In this document: in pieces, positions 57,500-64,000 of the stretch
Position numbering within the stretch: the first letter of the stretch is position 1
How the letters are laid out: the number at the start of each line of letters is the position of its first letter
Assembly: GCF_049243985.1 (NCBI RefSeq)
Contig: NC_135374.1
Span: 55,177,934 to 55,241,933, forward strand
Direction: 5' to 3'
DNA: 64,000 nucleotides
From: Paroedura picta
Taxonomy: Eukaryota > Chordata > Lepidosauria > Squamata > Gekkonidae
Notes under the pieces: model-generated
What the model was told of the DNA's origin: nothing
What the model saw: the letters and a program-made list of their open reading frames with translations, nothing else
The model's database searches: none
Program-made: the position numbers and the translations under genes

Positions 57500-57602
57500 A
57501 CTGAAGTCCTGAATAAAGCTTCCTTGGTCTTAAAGGTGCCACTGGACTCAAACTTTGTTCTGCTGCTTCAGACCAACACAGTTATCTACCTGAATCTAAC
57601 AA
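57500..57602 (+). mobile_element. Penelope-like element 3' tail
   Basis: TCCTGAATAAAGCTTCCTTG, GTCTTAAAGGTGCCACTGGA and TTGTTCTGCTGCTTCAGACC, as at 24.3 and 38.1 kb. Confidence 0.75.
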
Positions 57603-57609
57603 AGAGATT

Positions 57610-58530
57610 ATGACTCCCCAAAAGCCACCACTGTGCTCATATCTGAGCAACTATTTAAATAATCATCTCTGAATCCAAAGATTTTTTAAACTCTGCCATC
57701 CTTTATAAACATGGGTGGCCACATATATTCCATTCTCAGGTCAGTAGTCCCTACCACACCTGAGCAAACATTTTAGGTGTATCCAATGTATATATTGGCT
57801 TAATTGTCAACTGCAATTCCCAGACCAACACTAAAAGTTAAACTTTATCAGATCAATAGGGTTAAACTGGTTTTTTCTTCTTTTACAGGGACTACAGGTT
57901 GAAATCAGCATTACTTGTTAGAGATCAGCCAATTAAGAAATGAAACTGAAACATTAGCTATCAGGCTCAGAAAACCTTTATTGTCATACAAACTAGTTAT
58001 CTAAGGAAATGGCCCTAAAGGGTATTATTGGCCCCTCTGAGGAAACTTTTGTGGATAGTACCCCATCAGTACACTGGAGCTCCCAACAAAACACATAGCA
58101 TCTACCCCAGGGCAGTATCCAGTTGGGAAACTAACACAGAGGGATGGTTTAAGTTCATTCTTCCTGCATCCTGCAGTTCTGATCCTGTGCATCTAAAAAC
58201 TGAGTTCCCAATTGGTAACTCACAACATACATCTGATAGCTTTCTATTCTTGTGGTAAGCCCAGGTATAATACAAGAACTGTGTAACATGTAACTAGGAC
58301 GATAGGTAATGTTGTTTCAGGATCACAAATATCATCAGGGACTCTTACCTACTGATAATCAAGCACTATGTATGCAATGATGTGTATGCAACGGTTTCTG
58401 CTTTGTTATATAACTAAGCATTTTAATGATGTAACTTTATTCATAGTTAAAAGATGACAAAAATACCCTGCTGCTGTTAATATAAGACAAAAATCCTATA
58501 TGTTCATGTTCAGCTGCTGCTGAAACAACT
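57610..58530. other. intergenic sequence, nothing recognised
   Basis: AT-rich sequence. No gene or repeat family seen. Confidence 0.4.
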
Positions 58531-58539
58531 ACATTGTCT

Positions 58540-59152
58540 GCCAATTTGCTTCTGGATCCAGTTCAAGGTATTGGTTTTGACCTTTCAGGCTTTATGTGGC
58601 TTGTGTCCTACTTACCTATGGGACCACCTGCCTCCTTATGCCCCCCACAGAGTACTTTGCTCTGCAGATATGAATCGGGAGGTGCACCAGGGCCTTTTTG
58701 GTCCTGGCCCCTACCTGGTGGAATGAGCTTCCAGACGAGCTATGGGCCCTGTTGGAGCTCTCTGAGTTCCGCAGGGCCTGCAAAATGAAGCTCTTCTGCC
58801 AGGCTTTTGGTGGAGGCCAGGTGGGAAGCCTCGGGGTAGGTGATCAGGTCTTCCCCTGCCCCCACTCCTGGTATGGAGTTAGACTGTATCGGGAGCTGTT
58901 TGTAAACTCAGTTGCCAACCTAACTGAACTGGGACCAATGCATGAAACATAGGGAGGGACTTTTTGGGTCACACTGGAACTGCCATCTTGTGTTTTATTA
59001 AGGCTATTTTATTAGGGTTGGTGTTGAATTGTTATTATTGTGCATATTTTATGGGGAGTATAATACTTTCCTCTTGTAAACCGCAGTGAGCTAGCATTCT
59101 AGGAGCGGTGGTCTAGAAATCTAATATCTAATAATAAATAAATAAAATATGC
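58540..59152 (+). mobile_element. L2-clade LINE 3' end
   Basis: [20 protein letters not shown] and EFRRACKMKLFCQAFGG at 58700-58810 match the younger copy at 52.2 kb. The 3' UTR ends AAACCGCAGTGAGCTAGCAT, GGAGCGGTGG and an AATAAATAAATAAAAT tail. The upstream part (LGIGFDLSGFMWLVSYLPMG-like) is broken. Confidence 0.85.
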
Positions 59153-59671
59153 AAAAGAATGAACATAAATTAGACTCTAAAATTCACCATTGTGACAGAA
59201 TATTTCAGTCCACCAAGACATTGTTTTTGACCTCCACAATTCTTCAACAACATGATTAAATTTGATCAATTGGGATGTTGTATCAACTGGGATAAAATGC
59301 AGCTGGCACCTTCCTTAACCAGTGTTAACAAATCTTAAATTGCTTAACATATCTTGATTAATTTATCACCAATTTCAGCTGTCCTGAATGGTCAGGGTTC
59401 TTGTATACATTGGTGTTTTGCATAGCAGTGTCACAAACTATACCTCTTGTCTTTTAATCTGTTGTGTTTTTATTTATCATTAGGTTTATATACCACCCTT
59501 CCTGGCCAACTGGCATTATTCACAATTCTCTCTCTGTGTGCATGCCTTGCTGACCTAGAACTCATTTTGTATATCTGAAAAGTGAGCTCCAGCTCACCAA
59601 AACTTATGGTTAAATAAATGCTAACCTTTATTATGCTATAAGACTTTTTTTTGGGGGGGGGGTATTTTGCA

Positions 59672-59976
59672 AGAGCCTCTTTTGGAGCAGGGCAGTAAGG
59701 CAGCAGAAATGCTGTCTGAAGCTGTCTGCCCATGAGGCTGGGAGTTCAATCCCAGCAGCTCAAGGTTGACTCAACCTTCCATCCTTCCGAGGTCGGTAAA
59801 ATGAGTACCCAGCTTGCTGGGGGGTATATAAGTATGATAAATAAATAAATAAATGGTAATGACTGGGGAAGGCACTGGCAAACCACCCTGTATTGAGTCT
59901 TACATGAAAACACGAGGGGGCGTCACCCCAAGGGTCAGACATGACCCGGTGCTTGCACAGGGGATACCTTTACCTT
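59672..59976 (+). repeat. Sauria-type SINE, copy 4, 9-bp TSD
   Basis: Head and core as in the copies at 1.9 and 6 kb, but with an extra AT-rich stretch (TATATAAGTATGATAAATAA) in the middle. Flanked by TATTTTGCA at 59663-59671 and 59977-59985. Confidence 0.9.
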
Positions 59977-59989
59977 TATTTTGCATTAT

Positions 59990-60850
59990 GTTAAGATCAA
60001 TTTCTTACACGTATTCTACACATATTTACAGGAAAGAAAAACATTAATTAAAATGTGTTTGAAGAGCTCCTTGTTTATGATGCACATGACTCGAATCTCC
60101 TTTGGGGCATGGATCTGTCTTGTTGAATATAACCCCAGTGAACCAGCAGCAGTGGAAAATAAAGCCCCACTAAACCAGCAGCAGTACAATGCTTTTGCCA
60201 GGATCAGTATCAATGGGCAACTGATGGGTACCATCCAGTTCACCACTGCTGAATTAATGCAGCAGGGTGGCAGTCACTGCTCCTTACCCTGTTTATCTGG
60301 GTGGTGTCTGACCCCTTGGAGTCTGCCTGTTCCCAGTACTTTGCTGTGTGCTCCTCACTGCTTACATTTCACTGTGACGAAGGGCAGGGACCAACAGCCT
60401 ACATCATCCAACTGACCTAATTGACTGAGGCAGTAGAAAAGGACAAGGAACTATTGCATCTATAGGGTTCATGGGGGGGGGGGCACTAGACGGTGTATTG
60501 CCCAAAGCTTGGAGCCTGCCTTTATTTGTGTTAGGATCAAACCAGTGACCAAGATCTTGAGTTTCCCAGGACTTGTCATCAGCAGAGAGATGACACTACA
60601 AATAGGCAGGGGAGAGAGAAAGAGACTTCAAGGTACAACTACAGTGTTCTGGAAACATTTTTTACAAGCTACAGGAGTCGGGCTTTGCTGACAAACTTTG
60701 AAGCACCTTTGATATGTCCGTCGCCTCCCCTGTACCAAACATCAAGCCTCCTGAAGAATTTTGAGGGATTCCAAGCCTTTGTGACTAGTGCGTTGCACAG
60801 TGTGTGTGTGTTTTAGTCTTTTTCGTGAAATTCAGTCCCAGGGCTGACAA
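59990..60850. other. intergenic sequence upstream of JAM2
   Basis: No gene recognised. A 144-codon frame at 59981-60415 resembles nothing I know. An 11-G run lies at 60473-60483. Confidence 0.4.
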
Positions 60851-60879
60851 TCAACAATAGTTCTCATCATTAAGACGAG

Positions 60880-61660
60880 AGCCAGGGAAAGGCAGATGCT
60901 GATCGAGATTTGCGGGCTGATGGAGGGGAGGGGGGCACACTTACACCCTCCCTCGCTAGTTCTCAGTTCCAGGCCGAATCTCTTCCTTCTCTACTGCTCC
61001 TGACTGCCTCTAGGCTGAAGAGGCTGGCAATAGCCTCCGAGTTAAGGGGAACACGCAAAGGAGGCGGCTGAAACGCTCCTTTGGAATTCTTCCACCCTGT
61101 CTTGGCTTTGGGGCTTGCTAACAGGCGCCAACGGAAATCTCGGCTCTCCGTTTACCCCGAGCTATTGGAAAGGAAGTCTCCCCTCCCTCCCCGTGGTCCA
61201 AAACCCCCCGAATAACGGGAGGAGCGTCCCGCTCTCCCACCCGCCACTCTAAGACAGGGAGCGACGCCAGCCTCTGCCCGCCTTTGGACAGCAGCTGTTG
61301 CTGTGAAGATGGCGAGACGCCGCGTCCTGCTGCTCTCCCTCGCTTTCTTGGGCTCGCTGTACTGTAAGTCGCTTGCTTCTCTTGCCGTTGCCTTGCAGCG
61401 GGCCTGGCCGTTTGCAATACAGGGCGCTGGCCTCTCTCGACTCTCCCGCGAAGAGCATCTCGCCCTCTCCGGAAAGCGAGCCCGTCGCCCTCGCGGCGCT
61501 CGTGGGTGCCGAGTTGCAAAGGAGGCACCGCGCGCCGCTTTGCCTTGATTAGCTGCGGGGCCAGGGGCAGGCACGCGCTTCGCCGAGCCTGGGTGGAGCG
61601 GGGCAATAGCCGGCGGTGCCCTTGGAAGGAGGGAAGCAGCCCTTGCCCTCATAGACCACA
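60880..61660 (+). promoter_or_regulatory. JAM2: JAM2 promoter CpG-rich region
   Basis: The GC and CpG content rises sharply around the JAM2 start codon (CTCGCCCTCTCCGGAAAGCG, CGTCGCCCTCGCGGCGC). No TATA box is seen just upstream. Long minus-strand frames here (up to 169 codons) follow from GC content. Confidence 0.6.
61309..61363 (+). CDS. JAM2: JAM2 exon 1, signal peptide (gene continues beyond window)
   Basis: 55 coding nt from ATG to the strong donor TACT|GTAAGT: MARRRVLLLSLAFLGSLY plus one base. JAM2 (JAM-B) is an immunoglobulin-superfamily adhesion receptor of endothelial and epithelial junctions and binds JAM3. The start MARR followed by a run of Leu fits the human MARRSRHRLLLLLLRY. 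A phase-1 junction right after the hydrophobic core is the usual layout of Ig-family signal-peptide exons. The call also rests on synteny: JAM2 is the next gene beyond MRPL39, divergently oriented, in other vertebrates. The Ig domains, transmembrane segment and PDZ-binding tail lie to the right and cannot be seen. Confidence 0.85.
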
Positions 61661-61787
61661 CAACTGAATTCAGTGAGATCGACTTTCCGCTGGTTTACAT
61701 AGGAATGAGCGTGTTGCCACCTGCATGTGTTTGTTTCTCGGAAAAGTAAGGGCGCCTGCAAAGGATCCCTCATAACAGCCGAAGCGC

Positions 61788-62015
61788 TCTGAAGAAGAAG
61801 GCTTGGTTTTTATACCCCGCTTTTCACTACCCGAAGGAGCCTCAAAGCGGTTTTCAATCGCCTTCCCTTCCTCTCCCCGCAACAGACGTCCTGTGAGGTA
61901 GGTGGGGCTGAGAGAGCTCTGATAGAACTGGCTGCATGTGGAGGAGGAGTGGAGAATCAAACTTGGTGTTCCAGACCAGAGGCCACCACTCTTAACCTCT
62001 ACACCGCACTGGCTC
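61788..62015 (-). repeat. tRNA-headed SINE, reverse, in JAM2 intron 1
   Basis: GAAGAAGGCTTGGTTTTTAT, ACCCCGCTTTTCACTACCCG, CTCAAAGCGG and the head (CTGGCTGCATGTGGAGGAGG, CTCTACACCGCACTGGCTCT). Confidence 0.88.
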
Positions 62016-62140
62016 TCAGTGTGGAAGTAAATTATAGTGGTCAGCAGATTTACTTGGAAGTAAGCGGCTCTGAAATCCCTTGGCATAGGCTCCAGTCTTA
62101 GTGTGCATCTGTTGAGCCTTTTTAATGTATAATATCCCCT

Positions 62141-62192
62141 AAATTATATATATATACACACATACATACATACATACATACATACATACAGT
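62141..62192 (+). repeat. (TA)n/(CATA)n microsatellite
   Basis: ATATATATATACACACATAC followed by repeated ATAC units to about 62190. Confidence 0.95.
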
Positions 62193-62199
62193 TCAGAAG

Positions 62200-64000
62200 A
62201 TTGCAGCTTTCTGCACACTTTCACTGAAAGTAAGGTTCCTTAAACTCTAGCAATTTTGACACATTTATGGCACAACCTTATATCCCCTGATGCTATGCAT
62301 GTTGACTGTTTAAGTGGGATTTACTTTCAAGTAACTGCCAAGTAGCTTTGCCTGCTGGAAAATATTTTGCTGTTAAAGGAAGCTTGTGCTGCCTTAATAG
62401 TAAGCTAGCACCACTGAACTCTGCTACTGGCTTCAAAGTTTATGTGGCATATGTATATTTAATGAATGTACTGGAGCAGCCCAGTGTGAATGCTTATGGA
62501 TATGTGTCCCCTTGTGTCTTCCCACCCTTGTTGTGAGAAACAGTGTCAGGTGGAACACTGAATGCAGCACCTGCCTCTGAGTGAAAATGTATGCAAGTTA
62601 GTAAATTTCACTGTGCTCTACTTTCAAGTAAATATGCTTGACCAAAATGCAAATAATGTTTAGTCCTAGACTGAAACGGGGGAGTTGCCCCCACCCCCCC
62701 GGAAATTGTAGGCATCAGCTTATACTTGTTCCTAACACTGTCTTAGCTGGTCTATTTTTAGAGCTTGTCGCTTTTGTCTAAATGTATTATTAGAGGCCAC
62801 AAGTCCTTTCAGGAGTGGCAGTTTAGGAATTCAGTCCACCTTGTTGCTGGGCACCCTTTTCCAATAACAAGGATAAGACTTCTTAATGACTTAAGCCTGA
62901 ATGGGAGTTATACCAGTAGCTGTACTGATCATGGAACTTCCATGTTCAGAGGTTGTATACCATTGAACGTCAGTTGCTTAAGGAGAAACAACTGAAAAGT
63001 TACTTTCATTCCCTGCTTCTAGGCTCTTCAGAAGCTTTTGCCTAGCCTACTGGAAGCAGGATGGATCTTCAGTCTGATTCCCAGTTGTTGAGAGTTGATT
63101 AAAGAGTCTAGTCAATATTTCTGGGGTTCCCAGCAAGTTGTTCACTGACTATATTACTCAAAAGCCAGAAAGTAAAAAGACTCAGCTCCCCCTGCCTGTT
63201 TCAAATTAGACAGTCTTGGGTTTCATTGATTTTGTCACTTGGATATGTGTACTCTTGTTATTTGCCAATGGCTTAATAATGAGTGATACCTGAATTGGCC
63301 ACAGTTAGGGCCAAACTATACATGATGGCATCCTCATAGCCACCATGAGGGCACCACTGCCATTTTGTAGTTATTTGAAATACTATGAGGGCTCAATGTA
63401 AAGCAGTGGACTGAGGCACTCTTGTCCTGTTTTGGCAGTTGAAAAGGGATGAGGTAGTAGGGCAACATACCATCATGACATTTTAAAATTATTTAAAAGT
63501 GGCAGCAGCATTTTTGCGGTGGCCCCAAGGACACCATCACATCTAATTTGGCCATTAGTAAATTAACTGAGTACCACTTAGCCAGCCTTCTAATTGTAAT
63601 TTTTTTTCCGCACTGAGAAAACACCTGAAAACTAATTATGGGTGCAAGCCCTCCACAAAAACCAAGTTGGACTGCTCTGCCATTCCTCAAGTTTGCATCA
63701 GTGCATCAGTAAAGTAGAAATTTGGATCAGAGTAAGATCATTTTATTTTAGTATGGAGGAAAGAAGACTGAAACAAGTATTTAAAAAATCCTAGGGAGAT
63801 TATTATTGATATTGCTTTTCTTCTGGGATATACAATAAAACCACTCAGCACTGTTACGGTACCAAATGTACTCACTGAAGTCTCTCCAAACCTAAAGTCA
63901 ATTTTTAAAATATATAAAAACATATATAAAATAACAATGAAACGTAATGGCCTTGATCAGGCAGAAAAGCAACATACAGATATTGTAAGTAATTACCAGA
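62200..64000. other. JAM2 intron 1, nothing recognised
   Basis: No second-exon candidate and no repeat family seen to the window end. JAM2 intron 1 is long in other vertebrates. Confidence 0.5.

Noticed and set aside
59981-60415. 144-codon plus-strand frame
   Set aside because: No recognisable domain; it begins in AT-rich sequence right after a SINE and has no conserved context.
61118-61661. 162- and 169-codon minus-strand frames over JAM2 exon 1
   Set aside because: Arg/Ala-rich chance frames in a CpG-rich promoter, antisense to a real exon and without a family match.
1-64000. Retroviral or LTR element
   Set aside because: I saw no gag, protease, RNase H/integrase or envelope motifs, nor paired long direct repeats, anywhere in the window.

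Overview
This is a stretch of squamate reptile (lizard-type) nuclear DNA. It carries spliced vertebrate genes with GT-AG introns and an AT-rich intergenic background. Its repeats are a typical squamate set: RTE/BovB, L2 and CR1 LINEs, Penelope-like elements, tRNA-derived Sauria-type SINEs, a second tRNA-headed SINE family, 5S-rRNA-derived SINEs and hAT-like MITEs. I cannot name the species; a gecko-like lizard is a guess from the SINE types. No operons, CRISPR arrays or bacterial features are present, and I recognised no retroviral or LTR element.

Three host loci can be placed with confidence, and their order and orientation match human chromosome 21q21 (MIR155HG > , < MRPL39, JAM2 >). (1) The miR-155 precursor lies at 33732-33796 (+). 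A likely host-transcript (MIR155HG/BIC) promoter, with an AP-1 site and a TATA box, lies at 29336-29360, with a first exon ending in a good splice donor at 29634. (2) MRPL39, the mitochondrial large-subunit ribosomal protein mL39, is complete on the minus strand in nine coding exons from 54876 down to 38392. All eight introns have GT-AG ends and consistent phases. (3) JAM2 exon 1, the signal-peptide exon of junctional adhesion molecule 2, starts at 61309 (+) in a GC-rich promoter region; the rest of the gene lies beyond the right edge.

Layout: 1-29 kb is the edge of the gene desert that lies between NCAM2 and MIR155HG in other vertebrates. It holds only repeats, including a 690-bp inverted-repeat element with a perfect 15-bp target duplication (4875-5594), an L2 LINE (6785-8822), a CR1 (11740-12815), a hAT-like element with a GC-rich interior (16696-17939), a Penelope-like element with a GIY-YIG endonuclease remnant (23180-24410) and a GC-rich repetitive block (26040-26950). 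29.3-34 kb is the MIR155HG locus. 38.4-54.9 kb is MRPL39, its introns loaded with SINEs, a palindromic MITE and a 1.4-kb BovB copy. 55-61.3 kb separates the divergent MRPL39 and JAM2 promoters and contains a triplicated SINE tail and a MITE. 61.3-64 kb is JAM2 exon 1 and the start of its first intron.

The genes do not form one pathway. miR-155 regulates immune-cell transcripts, MRPL39 serves mitochondrial translation and JAM2 is an endothelial/epithelial adhesion receptor. They are linked by long-conserved synteny. I found no convincing undescribed system; the most unusual items are the inverted-repeat Penelope-like element, the SINE-tail triplication and the abundance of long poly(C)/poly(G) runs.
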